In this document: positions 35,451 to 44,410 of the stretch, piece after piece
How positions within the stretch are numbered: the stretch's first letter is position 1
Layout: the number at the start of each line of letters is the position of its first letter
Origin: Rudanella paleaurantiibacter
GTDB lineage: Bacteria > Bacteroidota > Bacteroidia > Cytophagales > Spirosomataceae
DNA length: 64,000 bases
Reading direction: 5' to 3'
NCBI RefSeq assembly: GCF_009184635.1
Contig: NZ_WELI01000008.1
Coordinates: 62,001-126,000, forward strand
Translations under genes and position numbers: made by a program
The notes under the pieces: generated by a model
Told to the model about the DNA's origin: nothing
What the model saw: the letters and a program-made list of their open reading frames with translations, nothing else
Database searches by the model: none

Positions 35451-37001
35451 TTAGTCCCAGATAACTTCGATCACTTCTTTTTTCAGATCAACCGTCGTGC
35501 GGGCTTCGCCGTTGACCCGCTTGATGAGCAGTTTCCCATTGCTCACCTTTAGGGCTTCCTGCTGAATAACATGGGTTTCATCTTTCTTGCGGAAAATGGA
35601 AACCGTTTCCTTATCGTTCAAACCCAAGGGCAGGCTGACCGATTTGCCCGACGCATTCACTGACCGGGCTGTAGCGGATAGCGGTTGTTTGCGCAACAAA
35701 GCCAGCACCCGCGAGGCCTGAGGTACCCCGTATCCTACAAAATTGTTGCCGTACGGGTACAGGTGCGACGATTTTTCGATCAGCTCAATGACCTCGCGGT
35801 TGGTAAGTTTGGGGTTGGCCTGCATAATACACGCGGCAAAACCGGTAATAACGGGTGCTGATAACGACGTGCCATACAGCGAGAAACACGATACGTTTGG
35901 TTTCAGGTAAGGGAGGCTTTCGGGGCCGATGCTACTGTACCCGATGCGGTTCCAAAGGCGCGAGTTGGTAGCTCCCACGGCCAGGACACCCTGCGCGTCG
36001 GCCGGGGTGCTGATAATGCGCCAGCTGCGGTCGTCGCCCTCGTTACCGGCCGATACCACAATGAGCATCCCCTTTTTGTCGGCGGCCATCTGGGCGGCCC
36101 GGCTGATTACGCTCGTGTGGCCATCCATTTGCTTCGGCTCGTAGTTCTCTTTGGGGTCGGTAAAACCACGAGCGTAGCCCAGTGAGGTATTAACGAGCCG
36201 CACACCGAGGCTATCGAGCCACTCAATAGCCTGCACCCAATTGTCTTCCTCGCCCCGAAATTCGCGGTTACCCTGATCGGTGCGTGCCAGATAAAACGTA
36301 GCGTCGGTAGCCAAGCCATACTGAATGTTCTCGGTGGGGTCGAGGCCGGCAATAGCCGCCAGTACCTCGGTGCCGTGAAAATCAGACATGCTTTCCAGGT
36401 TATGAAACAGGTCGTTTTTGGTCTTTTTGGCGTTTACATAGTCACGCACAGTGCGCACACCATTGCGGACAAACAGGTGCTTGAGCGCGGCTGCGGAGTC
36501 GGCCCCGAAAAAGCCGGCATCCAGCACCCCCACTTTCACAAACCGCCCCGTGAGGCCAGCCGCAGCAAACTCACCTGCCTGAATCTGATTCATGACCGGT
36601 GCAAATTGCGGGCGGGTCAGGTCAACATTGGGCAGGCTCGTAACCACCAAGTGGCGGTCAATCGGGACCAGTTCTTTCACAAACGAAAGCTGCTTTACCT
36701 GCGCTATATGCGCCGGGCTAAGTTGCGCCGATACCGCGTTGAACCAGCGCGACCGGCACAGGGGTGTAACGCCTTGTTGCTGGAGTTGGGCCAGATAATC
36801 GGCCGAGAGCGGCCGGTCGGTGTCATCTACGGGTAGGCCACGTAGCTGGCGGCTGTGCAGCGTACCGGGCGATAGGGCGGGGGCCGCCGACCGATTCTTG
36901 TCTTTAAAAACAATCCAATACTTGGTCGGCTCTGGCTCAGTGTGGGAAGCCCAGCTGAGGGCGGGCCAAAGCAATAGCCACAGTACGATGCGTCGGGTCA
37001 T
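35451..37001 (-). CDS. Exported subtilisin-like (S8) serine protease
   Basis: A 516-residue S8 family protease. A signal peptide (LWLLLWPALSWASH) is followed by an inhibitor-like prodomain (about 25-130, with VSAQLSPAHIAQVKQLSFVK). The catalytic triad is Asp in VKVGVLDAGFFG, His in SDFHGTEVLAAIAG and Ser in GTSLSAPVITGFAA. The Asn-containing oxyanion region is VVSAGNEGDDRSW. About 80 further residues without a T9SS sorting domain follow, so export is by Sec only. Substrate unknown. Confidence 0.93.
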   Translation of the reverse strand: MTRRIVLWLLLWPALSWASHTEPEPTKYWIVFKDKNRSAAPALSPGTLHSRQLRGLPVDDTDRPLSADYLAQLQQQGVTPLCRSRWFNAVSAQLSPAHIAQVKQLSFVKELVPIDRHLVVTSLPNVDLTRPQFAPVMNQIQAGEFAAAGLTGRFVKVGVLDAGFFGADSAAALKHLFVRNGVRTVRDYVNAKKTKNDLFHNLESMSDFHGTEVLAAIAGLDPTENIQYGLATDATFYLARTDQGNREFRGEEDNWVQAIEWLDSLGVRLVNTSLGYARGFTDPKENYEPKQMDGHTSVISRAAQMAADKKGMLIVVSAGNEGDDRSWRIISTPADAQGVLAVGATNSRLWNRIGYSSIGPESLPYLKPNVSCFSLYGTSLSAPVITGFAACIMQANPKLTNREVIELIEKSSHLYPYGNNFVGYGVPQASRVLALLRKQPLSATARSVNASGKSVSLPLGLNDKETVSIFRKKDETHVIQQEALKVSNGKLLIKRVNGEARTTVDLKKEVIEVIWD

Positions 37002-37202
37002 GATCTACAGGTTAAGATATTGGTAAAAGAAGGGTGTGCGTAAACTACCTCGTCGGTTAGATAACTTCATCGACAATGGTTTTCTTTGCAAACTTAACAA
37101 AAGGGCAGGGGATGTTAGTTTCTGGGCATTATACGGGGGAACAGACCACCGGCTAACCCTCCAGAATCGGTCATTCAACGTTCTGTATCCAGCATCGTTT
37201 CC

Positions 37203-38498
37203 ATGCGTTACGAACCAATCAACAACACCTTATTTACGACCAATCGGCAGCGGCTGGCGGGGTTGCTCAAGCCTAAATCGCTGGCGATTTTCAACGCCAA
37301 TGACATCATGCCGACCAATGCCGACGGGACAATGGGCTTTCGGCAAAATAATGATCTGTTCTACCTGACCGGTGTCGATCAGGAAGAGACCATACTGGTG
37401 CTGTTTCCCGACCACCCCGACGAGCGCTTTCGGGAGGTCTTGTTTCTGCGCGAAACGAGCGAACTCATCGCCATTTGGGAAGGCCACAAACTGACCAAGG
37501 CCGAGGCCGAACAAACCAGCGGCATTGCCCAACGGTCGATTTACTGGACGAGCCAGTTCGATCTTATTTTTAAGCAGATGGTGTTTGAGGCCGAACGCGT
37601 GTACCTGAACACCAACGAGCATACCCGTGCCGAAGTGACCGTGCAAACGCGCGATGCCCGCTTCATCGACTGGTTCCGGCAACAGTTTCCCCTGCATACG
37701 CTGGAGCGCGTAGCTCCGCTCATGCACCATCTGCGGGCCATTAAACTACCGCAGGAGGTCGAACTTCTCAATCGGGCCATTCATATTACCGACACCATGT
37801 TTCGGCGGTTGCTTCGGTTTGTAAAGCCTGGTGTTTGGGAGTACGAAATCGAAGCCGAAATGATGCACGAGTTTCTGCGGAACCGATCGCGGGGGGCGGC
37901 TTACACGCCCATTATTGCGTCGGGGGCCAATGCCTGTGTGCTGCACTACATCGATAACAGCGCACAGTGTCAGGACGGCGACGTGATCCTGCTCGATATT
38001 GGGGCCGAATATGCCAATTACAATGCCGACATGACCCGGAGTATTCCGGTCAATGGTCGCTTTACCCCCCGGCAGCGGGCGGTGTACGATGCCGTGTTAC
38101 GCGTGATGCGCGAGGCTACTCAGATGCTCCGGCCGGGTAACCTCTGGGACGAGTATCACCGCGAAGTGGGTAAGATTATGGAGTCGGAGCTGATTGGACT
38201 GGGGTTACTCGACAAAAGCGAGGTGGCGAAACAAGACCCTGAGGCACCGCTGTACAAAAAGTATTTTATGCACGGTACGTCGCACTTTCTGGGGCTCGAT
38301 GTCCATGATGTAGGCAACAAGTACCGCCGATTTGAGCCCGGCATGGTATTTACCTGCGAACCGGGTATTTACATCCGGGAAGAGGGGTTAGGAATCCGTC
38401 TGGAGAACAATATTCTCATCACTGAAGATGGTAACCTCGACCTGATGGCCCAGATTCCCGTAGAGGCCGACGAGATTGAAACGCTGATGAATGCCTGA
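37203..38498 (+). CDS. pepP: Xaa-Pro aminopeptidase (M24B)
   Basis: A 431-residue aminopeptidase P, which removes an N-terminal residue before proline. The creatinase-like N-terminal domain (about 1-170) carries FRQNNDLFYLTGVDQEETILVL. The pita-bread domain holds the metal ligands in DVILLDIGAEYANYNADMTRS, HGTSHFLGLDVHD, CEPGIYIREEGLGIRLENN. It has its own terminator. Length matches the family. Confidence 0.95.
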   Translation: MRYEPINNTLFTTNRQRLAGLLKPKSLAIFNANDIMPTNADGTMGFRQNNDLFYLTGVDQEETILVLFPDHPDERFREVLFLRETSELIAIWEGHKLTKAEAEQTSGIAQRSIYWTSQFDLIFKQMVFEAERVYLNTNEHTRAEVTVQTRDARFIDWFRQQFPLHTLERVAPLMHHLRAIKLPQEVELLNRAIHITDTMFRRLLRFVKPGVWEYEIEAEMMHEFLRNRSRGAAYTPIIASGANACVLHYIDNSAQCQDGDVILLDIGAEYANYNADMTRSIPVNGRFTPRQRAVYDAVLRVMREATQMLRPGNLWDEYHREVGKIMESELIGLGLLDKSEVAKQDPEAPLYKKYFMHGTSHFLGLDVHDVGNKYRRFEPGMVFTCEPGIYIREEGLGIRLENNILITEDGNLDLMAQIPVEADEIETLMNA

Positions 38499-38502
38499 TG
38501 AA

Positions 38503-38534
38503 AAAAGCCTGCCCGACTAATCGGGCAGGCTTTT
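38503..38534. terminator. Terminator after pepP
   Basis: A perfect 14-bp stem (AAAAGCCTGCCCGA and complement) with loop CTAA and T-run; it lies between convergent pepP and the TetR gene. Confidence 0.85.
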
Positions 38535-38614
38535 ATTCGCTTATCATTGGATCAGTAACTAATTCGGAGATGATTGCAGGCCAACGTTAGTCTCGAAGGT
38601 GCAATCAGTCATTT

Positions 38615-39253
38615 TTACTTTGCTTCTTTGGCTAGTTCCATAGCCGTATTAAGGCTTGAATACACCCGGCGGATAGCCTTCTCGATCCGATCCCAGCCAT
38701 CTTGCGAGGTCAGATCAATGTCCATAATCTTGTCGCGCTGGTTGCTGATAAGGGTAAGGTAGGTGATGCCTGAGAGCAGCAGGGCTGTGATCGCGTTTGG
38801 ATCATACTCAGGGAAGGGGGCCAACTTTTTAATGAGTTTCTCGTACGAGTTGTCACGGAAGGTTGCTATGCGCTTAGCCAGCTCGGTTTCACCGTTCGAC
38901 ATTTCCCAGCGAACCAGGTCCTGTGATGACTTACGGCTCCGGAATTCACGCATCAGGTTGATCGCATACTCTGACCAAACTTTGCTGCGATCGGCCGCCG
39001 GCACGTTCTCCGGTACCGACTCCAGATACTTTTCGTTGAACATCGACAGGAAAAAGCCCCGCTGTACGTAGGCTTCGACCAGTCCGTTCCAGCCGCCAAA
39101 ATACCGGTATATCAGTACCTTGTTGACCTGAGCCTTTTCGGCTACGGCGTTAATCCCGGCTTTTTCAGTGCCGCGTTCGGCGATGACCTCGCCGGTGGCC
39201 CGCAAGATGCGTTCCATAGTCATCGCACGGTTCCTTCTTTTAACTACTTTCAT
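38615..39253 (-). CDS. TetR/AcrR family transcriptional regulator
   Basis: A 212-residue regulator. The N-terminal helix-turn-helix is TMERILRATGEVIAERGTEK, AGINAVAEKAQVNKVLIYRY (about 10-55), the TetR signature. The C-terminal ligand domain is all helical (about 60-212). No adjacent efflux gene is present, so the target is unknown. Upstream the gap 39254-39566 (313 bases) holds no gene that I accept and may carry its operator. Confidence 0.9.
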   Translation of the reverse strand: MKVVKRRNRAMTMERILRATGEVIAERGTEKAGINAVAEKAQVNKVLIYRYFGGWNGLVEAYVQRGFFLSMFNEKYLESVPENVPAADRSKVWSEYAINLMREFRSRKSSQDLVRWEMSNGETELAKRIATFRDNSYEKLIKKLAPFPEYDPNAITALLLSGITYLTLISNQRDKIMDIDLTSQDGWDRIEKAIRRVYSSLNTAMELAKEAK

Positions 39254-39566
39254 AAGATTACCTGACTGTTTTGGTGGTTATTAAGAATGCAAATGGGCAG
39301 TATCCAGATTATGCTTTAAGTAACATGTTTACCTAAATACTGGTAGTAACCAATTGTATCACGACCATCGACACAAAAATGGAAATTAAAAGTAATGTTA
39401 CCAAGTGGTAACGTTTTTTTTAGTAAAACAAATGACTTATTAAGACTAGTTTTTGGACGGAGCACGGCTTTTAGTCTACTTTTCGGATAAGTGGTCACTA
39501 AAATATAAAACAGACGCAACTTGATAGATTTAGTTGCGTCTGCCAATTTAGATGAAAAAGTAAGAT
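39254..39566. other. Gene-free gap between TetR and the 39567 gene
   Basis: 313 bases, AT-rich compared with its surroundings. A short minus-strand frame at 39316-39546 lacks features of a real protein. I see nothing else definite. Confidence 0.4.
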
Positions 39567-39998
39567 TTACCTTTCTGGGTATACAGCCAGTTGGTTGCTT
39601 AAATCGCTGATGAGGTCATTAAACTGGGTTTCGTTTAAAACCATATCCATCTCAAGCGGAAAGTCAGGGTACGGATGCCAGTTGGGGGTTAGGCTACGGT
39701 TGAGCTGAATTTGAAACTTGTACTTATTATTCGGTAAGGCATAAATGTCGACACTTAGGTCCTGATCAGATAACGTACAGGTCACATGAGCGGTGCGTTT
39801 TAGGCGCAACTGTTCCAGACTCACCAACAGCCGCGACAGATCGTAGGTCTGCAATGGGGCTGACTGACGGTCGCTCTGCTTTTTCCAGAACGTAGCAATT
39901 TCGCAGCGAAGATTATTCCGATCCCGCCAGTTCGTATTGTTTTGGCCGTAGCCCAGAATAGATAGTTCAAATGAATATACTGGCGAAACAAGCTTCAT
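39567..39998 (-). CDS. WapI-type immunity-like hypothetical protein
   Basis: A 143-residue soluble protein. The start VYSFELSILGYGQNNTNWRD and the following NLRCEIATFWKKQ and LQTYDLSRLLVSLEQL resemble the WapI family of toxin-immunity-like proteins (an ILGY segment, then NW and the LL-LEQL helix). Beta strands alternate to the end (KYKFQIQLNRSL, FPLEMDMVLNE). No toxin gene is adjacent, so it would be an orphan. Similarity is from memory; I am moderately confident of the family and not of any function. Confidence 0.5.
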   Translation of the reverse strand: MKLVSPVYSFELSILGYGQNNTNWRDRNNLRCEIATFWKKQSDRQSAPLQTYDLSRLLVSLEQLRLKRTAHVTCTLSDQDLSVDIYALPNNKYKFQIQLNRSLTPNWHPYPDFPLEMDMVLNETQFNDLISDLSNQLAVYPER

Positions 39999-40164
39999 AA
40001 CCTATAGATATTGAGTATAAATAGATAACCTATTTATCCCGTTCGTGGTTTTGGAGCGTACGCATTAAAAAAAGAGGGCCGCTCAGGGGATAGACGTTCG
40101 TAGATACCGGCCAAACGCCAGTACCCCTGAGTCCGTTTTATACATTGATTTGCCCGAAACGCCC

Positions 40165-41007
40165 TCAGAAAACCAGATTATCAATCAGGCGCACTTTGCC
40201 CAGATGAGCCGCCAGGCAAATAGCCGTTTGGCCCGGTGCCTGCATTTCCGATACAGGCTGTAGTGTATCGGCATTGGCAACTTCCACATACTCGAGCCGG
40301 AAATGGGGCTGTTGTGCAAACAAGCCTGTAACGGCTGCTTTGGCCTGATTGGGGCTTTGGCCTTCGAGCATCAGATCATGCGCGAGGGTCAGAGCCTGGT
40401 GAATAATGGGCGCTTGCAGTCGTTCGTTGGGCGTGAGGTTTCGATTCCGTGATGACATGGCGAGCCCATCGGCTTCCCGAACGGTGTCGCAGCGGATGAG
40501 CTCAACCGGGAAGCTCAAATCGCGGATGAGCCGCCGGACCACGGCAATCTGCTGTAGATCTTTCTGGCCAAAATACGCCCGGTCGGGCTGAACCAGATTA
40601 AAAAGTTTAGCCACTACAATGCCCACGCCGTTGAAATGGCCGGGCCGGAAAGCTCCCTCCATGACTGTTTCGAGTTCACCGAAATTCAGGCGGAGTTGGG
40701 GGGCTTCGGGGTACATTTCGTCGGCCGAGGGAAAAAATAATAGATCCGTTCCAACGCTTTGGAGCATTTCGGCGTCTTGTTCCAGTGTACGCGGATAGCG
40801 CGCCAGATCGTCGGGGTTATTAAACTGAACCGGATTCACAAACACGCTGGCAACGACCAGATCGCATTCTTGTCGGGCGCGCCGGACGAGGTCGAGGTGG
40901 CCTTCGTGCAAAGCGCCCATAGTGGGTACGAAGCCCAATGTCTGACCGGGAGTGTGTGCGAGACGAAGTTGCTGCCGAAGCGCGTGTACAGTGTCAATAC
41001 GTTGCAT
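40165..41007 (-). CDS. panC: Pantoate-beta-alanine ligase
   Basis: A 280-residue PanC, which condenses pantoate with beta-alanine to give pantothenate using ATP. The ATP loop is GFVPTMGALHEGHLDLVRRA (about residue 25), with the HIGH-like motif HEGH. VFVNPVQFNNPDDLARYPRT, PDRAYFGQKDLQQIAVVRRL and SSRNRNLTPNER are all standard. I start it at Met 41007 rather than 41049, where the conserved QRIDTVHALRQQL begins. In relatives panC is divergent from the starch-synthase-like gene; here the 17.5-kb element separates the two. Confidence 0.96.
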   Translation of the reverse strand: MQRIDTVHALRQQLRLAHTPGQTLGFVPTMGALHEGHLDLVRRARQECDLVVASVFVNPVQFNNPDDLARYPRTLEQDAEMLQSVGTDLLFFPSADEMYPEAPQLRLNFGELETVMEGAFRPGHFNGVGIVVAKLFNLVQPDRAYFGQKDLQQIAVVRRLIRDLSFPVELIRCDTVREADGLAMSSRNRNLTPNERLQAPIIHQALTLAHDLMLEGQSPNQAKAAVTGLFAQQPHFRLEYVEVANADTLQPVSEMQAPGQTAICLAAHLGKVRLIDNLVF

Positions 41008-41120
41008 AGAGGCAATCGGGAAAGGAGCAAGGCTCCGTGATGACGACAAAGTACGGGCTAAGTTGGATAGGGCGAAAGACGAAGTCGTTTAAACGCGTTA
41101 AAATGGTAATTATTTAGGAG

Positions 41121-41134
41121 TTTATGATTGAAAT
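41121..41134. repeat. attL: 14-bp direct repeat
   Basis: TTTATGATTGAAAT, 91 bases before the integrase start; exact match to the copy at 58625. Confidence 0.75.
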
Positions 41135-41196
41135 TCTACCAAAAAAATACCGGTGCCAAATAACTGAAATCGGATAAAAGTTTATTAGTAGTGGTT

Positions 41197-41223
41197 GTAA
41201 ATAGTTCACATTAAACTATTTAC
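41197..41223. promoter_or_regulatory. Inverted repeat before integrase
   Basis: GTAAATAGTT, a 7-base spacer, AACTATTTAC: perfect 10-bp arms ending two bases before the integrase ATG. A likely operator or arm-type binding site. Confidence 0.5.
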
Positions 41224-41225
41224 GA

Positions 41226-42239
41226 ATGAGTACAGAACCACTCCAAACATTATTAGAAATGGCATCCGGTACGAGTAAAGATGTTACCGCGATTGCGTCA
41301 GCGGTTGCCCGGCTTGAATCGATGGTGGCACAATTACTAAACCAAACTCCCGCCCCGGCCGCGCCTACAAATCAAACAATATCCCTACTTGAATTAATAG
41401 ATACCCATTACGAATACCAGGCAAAAAACGGCCGCAATAAACGGGGTAAACCTATCTGCAGAAACACCCTAAAAACGTACAAAGTAAATCGGGGCTTTGT
41501 AAAGAATTACCTGCACTACATAAACCAGCCAACCGCCCCGGCATCGGTGCTCAATAACGACTTTGCCCGTGAATACGAATTGTACAATTTGGATAGGTTG
41601 GCCGCAACATCGGCACGAATGGCCGTCAGTTTTTTGGCCGGGATTTCTCGCTTTGGGGTCGAAAAAAAATTTTTGTCTGCAGACAATCGAATTACCTATA
41701 AACCGGCCGTAGCTGAATCGGTACCACCGGCACCACTCACCCAGGACGAACTATTAAAACTCGAATCGGCCCGGTTTCGTAGAATCCGACAAGGTGCCGT
41801 CGATTGCTTCTTATTCCTGGTGTACACTGGCTTTCATTACATCGACGGTGCGTTGATCGATAGCAACGCCCAACAAGTAACGCCGGATGGCTTTACGTAT
41901 CTGCAGATAAACCGCCAAAAAACCGGTGAAACGGCTATAGTCCCCTATACAGAGAAAGCCCGCGCCCTGGTGGATAAATACGGTGGTCTCGACAAACTGC
42001 CATTTAAGACCAACAACACCATGAACTATCATTTAAAAATGGCTGCAAAGGAACTAGGCTTAGGCCGTGAAATAACCATGAGTATTGGCCGTGATACCTT
42101 TGCCGATGATGTTACCAACAACCGTGGTATTTCAGATGAATCGTTGGCCGCTATGCTTGGACATAGTGGTACGGGGTATGTACGTAAGTACCGGAAAGTG
42201 AAAGTTTCCAGGGTTGCGAAAGAATGGAAATCAGAATAA
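41226..42239 (+). CDS. Tyrosine recombinase (integrase) with non-consensus catalytic residues
   Basis: A 337-residue phage-type integrase. A predicted SAM-like core-binding domain spans about 50-160 and the catalytic domain about 165-337. The box I Arg position is His in TGFHYIDGALID (residue 204). The beta-hairpin Lys is K232 (NRQKTGE), the HxxR box reads SIGR (R289 kept, His replaced by Ser), then LGHS (H313) and the nucleophile Y322 (VRKY). IntDOT-type Bacteroidota integrases also lack the first Arg. It lies 92 bases inside the left repeat, as expected for an int gene next to att. It should excise and insert the element. Confidence 0.9.
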   Translation: MSTEPLQTLLEMASGTSKDVTAIASAVARLESMVAQLLNQTPAPAAPTNQTISLLELIDTHYEYQAKNGRNKRGKPICRNTLKTYKVNRGFVKNYLHYINQPTAPASVLNNDFAREYELYNLDRLAATSARMAVSFLAGISRFGVEKKFLSADNRITYKPAVAESVPPAPLTQDELLKLESARFRRIRQGAVDCFLFLVYTGFHYIDGALIDSNAQQVTPDGFTYLQINRQKTGETAIVPYTEKARALVDKYGGLDKLPFKTNNTMNYHLKMAAKELGLGREITMSIGRDTFADDVTNNRGISDESLAAMLGHSGTGYVRKYRKVKVSRVAKEWKSE

Positions 42240-42298
42240 TATTTTGAGATCCGGCCGCTGCAGCAGCTGACAAACCAAATATTATACGGATAAAAAGA

Positions 42299-42322
42299 AA
42301 GCCCGACCATTTGGCCGGGCTT
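42299..42322. terminator. Terminator between integrase and lipoprotein gene
   Basis: Short stem AAGCCCG / CGGGCTT around a 10-base loop, between convergent genes. Confidence 0.6.
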
Positions 42323-42333
42323 CGTTGATTTTG

Positions 42334-42666
42334 CTATTCTGGAAAAATAAAGGTGTAGTCCTGGCATTTACCAACCAGAATACTTGTCTTGTTGACGGTT
42401 GGATAAAGTAGGTAGCCGTTAACCTGCCTAAACTCAATATCTACAAAACCCGGTGTGACTTGTACATCTTTGTACGCCGTTTTGCCCTGGGTACGTAGTA
42501 GCTGTTTGCCGTTGATGAAAACATCATACTGGTATAACGACACATTGGTTAACTGGAACCGTCCGTAGTTTTTGGCTTCACAGTCAATCTGTGCAGCCGT
42601 TTGAGGGTCTTTGATACAACCAGCCAGGGCAACGAGTAAAAACAGTGCAGAGTAATATTTTTTCAT
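42334..42666 (-). CDS. Small phage-encoded lipoprotein
   Basis: A 110-residue lipoprotein: leader KKYYSALFLLVALAGC with lipobox LAGC at Met 42666. The mature part is a beta-rich domain (FQLTNVSLYQYDVFINGKQL, then FVDIEFRQVNGYLLY) with two cysteines. A longer in-frame extension upstream lacks a leader, so I start here. It sits at the left end of the element, behind its own terminator, away from the lysis block. A superinfection-exclusion or conversion factor is possible; that is inference. Confidence 0.7.
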   Translation of the reverse strand: MKKYYSALFLLVALAGCIKDPQTAAQIDCEAKNYGRFQLTNVSLYQYDVFINGKQLLRTQGKTAYKDVQVTPGFVDIEFRQVNGYLLYPTVNKTSILVGKCQDYTFIFPE

Positions 42667-42741
42667 TTGTTTATAGTTTAAGTCACGAATGTACCAACCT
42701 GTGCACATAACGCAAATAGGTTTTAGGATTCGGTAATAAAA

Positions 42742-42770
42742 AAAGCCCTGGCACATTGTACCAGGGCTTT
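42742..42770 (-). terminator. Terminator of the late operon
   Basis: Perfect 10-bp stem AAAGCCCTGG with complement, 9-base loop and a run of seven T on the minus strand. It ends the gene block that begins at 54884. Confidence 0.8.
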
Positions 42771-42785
42771 ATTATTCTCACAAAT

Positions 42786-43424
42786 TTACTCGGTTCGCTT
42801 CTTTCGCTTCAATAGGTAAACCAGCAACACCAACACCACCAGTACCAGCCAAACGGGTAGGCCGGGCTTCAGTTGTTCGGCTTCTTTGGTGTACCCGGTG
42901 TACAGGGTGCTTAAGTCCTGCAGTTGGGCCATTACATACTCTTGCCGTGCCTGTAATACCTTTTGCTCGTTTGCGCTTGCCTTCTTTGCCAGTGCTCCGA
43001 ACGCAAAACCCAGGGTTGCTGTAACTGGAATAAACGGCCCGGTTGCCAGTGTTGCAGCTACACCGGCCCCGGCTCCTAATAACCCTGCTGCCTGAGAAAT
43101 TGTAATACCTTTCTGGTTGGCAAGCTGCGTTATTTTGTCCTGGTACCGTGTTGCTAATTCGTTCAATCGCTTTAGCTGCAAACTGACAAATTCGGCCCGG
43201 TTGTCGGTTTCTGCGTTAAACGATTGTTCGTAGGCCGCAATGTCGGCCGCTGTTGGCAGATCGGCCCAACCAGGAATACTGTTTAGCTGGTTAATTGCCT
43301 TTTGGTCGGTTCGCTGGTTGGCAATGAAGAACGCCAGGCCAACCGGCCCCGTAAAGGCTAAAACTTTGTTTTTGCCGGTGGCTACTTCCTTCACCCAATT
43401 TGCGGCACGATTGAAAAAGCCCAT
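42786..43424 (-). CDS. Tail-anchored membrane protein, coiled coil
   Basis: A 212-residue protein. An early membrane segment (FTGPVGLAFFIANQ) is followed by a helical region (about 55-105, with FVSLQLKRLNELATRYQDKI), a glycine/alanine-rich hydrophobic middle (GLLGAGAGVAATLATGPFIP) and a C-terminal transmembrane helix LVLVVLVLLVYLLKRKKR. The last helix ends in a basic stop-transfer tail. It is the last gene of the late block and overlaps the lysozyme gene by one base. Possibly a virion membrane protein; no homologue recognised. Confidence 0.7.
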   Translation of the reverse strand: MGFFNRAANWVKEVATGKNKVLAFTGPVGLAFFIANQRTDQKAINQLNSIPGWADLPTAADIAAYEQSFNAETDNRAEFVSLQLKRLNELATRYQDKITQLANQKGITISQAAGLLGAGAGVAATLATGPFIPVTATLGFAFGALAKKASANEQKVLQARQEYVMAQLQDLSTLYTGYTKEAEQLKPGLPVWLVLVVLVLLVYLLKRKKRTE

Positions 43425-43858
43425 TATAGCGTTAAAAACAAAGATGCTTCGTTTTTGCGTCGGTGCACCAAACCTGGCAACACATTACCACCCGCCCGGC
43501 ACCACCGGCCGAACTCGGCCGCAACTTCCGCCCTGGGTGCCCCTGCGTTTAGTTTCCGTACCAGCGTCGATTTTGCAAAAGCCCCCTCACCAATGTTGTA
43601 GGCCAAACTTACCAGGGCATCAAATTGGTTTTGACTGATCGGCACATGAACAACGGCGTTTACAACTCGCTCGAAGCGTTCCAGATCGTGTGTAAGCAGA
43701 TCGTTTGCCCGGTCTGCAGTAATCCTTTGCCCTGGGAACACATCGGGGCCGGTGTGCCCGTACCCAATCGTAAGTACCCCGGCCGGGCACTTGTACGCAT
43801 TCAGCCTAATACCTTCCTCACGTCGGATTAGGCTTTTTCCGGTTTCGCTCGTTTTCAT
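43424..43858 (-). CDS. Phage lysozyme (GH24 endolysin)
   Basis: A 144-residue GH24 muramidase. The catalytic Glu is in IRREEGIRLNAY, followed by KCPAGVLTIGYGHTGPDV: the usual second acidic residue (D20 of T4 lysozyme) is Cys here, a substitution seen in many phage relatives, and the Thr and GYGHT are kept. The end is FGRWCRAGGNVLPGLVHRRKNEA, the family C-terminal signature. No signal peptide, so it needs a holin. It is encoded between the small membrane proteins and acts in the periplasm to degrade peptidoglycan. Confidence 0.93.
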   Translation of the reverse strand: MKTSETGKSLIRREEGIRLNAYKCPAGVLTIGYGHTGPDVFPGQRITADRANDLLTHDLERFERVVNAVVHVPISQNQFDALVSLAYNIGEGAFAKSTLVRKLNAGAPRAEVAAEFGRWCRAGGNVLPGLVHRRKNEASLFLTL

Positions 43859-44040
43859 TTTCGTAAGATTGAGTCTCGCAAATCGCGTAACATACTGGTA
43901 TGCTCGGCAATGGTTTTGCTGTTGTCCTGGATGGTTTGAACCAGCAATCGGGTTGAATCCCTAGACAGATAAAACAGGTAAACCAGGGCACCCATATAGG
44001 GCGATTTTTCGAGTAGGGTTAGGAACAATTGGTTATCCAT
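43855..44040 (-). CDS. Small membrane protein, holin candidate
   Basis: 61 residues: one transmembrane helix near the N-terminus (YMGALVYLFYLSRD region) followed by an amphipathic coiled-coil tail (LVQTIQDNSKTIAEHTSMLR). It overlaps the lysozyme start by 4 bases, so it is translated with it. The size and position match a small holin or holin-like anchor, but only one helix is clear. The holin call is inference. Confidence 0.6.
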   Translation of the reverse strand: MDNQLFLTLLEKSPYMGALVYLFYLSRDSTRLLVQTIQDNSKTIAEHTSMLRDLRDSILRK

Positions 44041-44410
44041 TTGGAACCGCTTTTAGGGCAATAAGCCCGGTTAAAATGATAATTGCCGCCGTCCGAATTT
44101 GCCGTATAATGGGCACTGCTTTTGGCTCCTGTTTGGGTGCCGCTGGTGGCACCCCCGTGCTGATCGGGGCCGGGCTTTCCAGTACTGCCAGTTTTCCTGC
44201 TGCAGATTCGTACCGTTGCCGGTACATTTCGCCTTCTCGCAACCGTTCCAGGATTCGTGCGTTTTGCGTCGAATCATAGCAGTACTGCTTGGGTTCCTGG
44301 CTACTTGATAAGGTTAAGGATTGCCCGTTGCTGATCGTTGCCAGGGCTGCTGCGTTGAGCCATACCCAACCGGCAATTTTCCAGAGTAGAGCGTAAATCT
44401 TTGTTTTCAT
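44033..44410 (-). CDS. Membrane protein overlapping the spanin-like gene
   Basis: 125 residues. The N-terminal hydrophobic segment (IYALLWKIAGWVWLNAAALA) may be a signal anchor, a soluble middle (about 40-95, LREGEMYRQRYESAAGKLAV) looks helical, and a second hydrophobic segment (TAAIIILTGLIALKA) is near the end. It starts 110 bases inside the preceding gene (44301-44624) in another frame, like the Rz/Rz1 spanin pair. It has no lipobox, so an outer-membrane spanin is uncertain. Confidence 0.6.
   Translation of the reverse strand: MKTKIYALLWKIAGWVWLNAAALATISNGQSLTLSSSQEPKQYCYDSTQNARILERLREGEMYRQRYESAAGKLAVLESPAPISTGVPPAAPKQEPKAVPIIRQIRTAAIIILTGLIALKAVPNG

Noticed and set aside
39316-39546. 76-residue minus-strand frame between TetR and the 39567 gene
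   Set aside because: No domain, no promoter, low-quality composition; likely chance.
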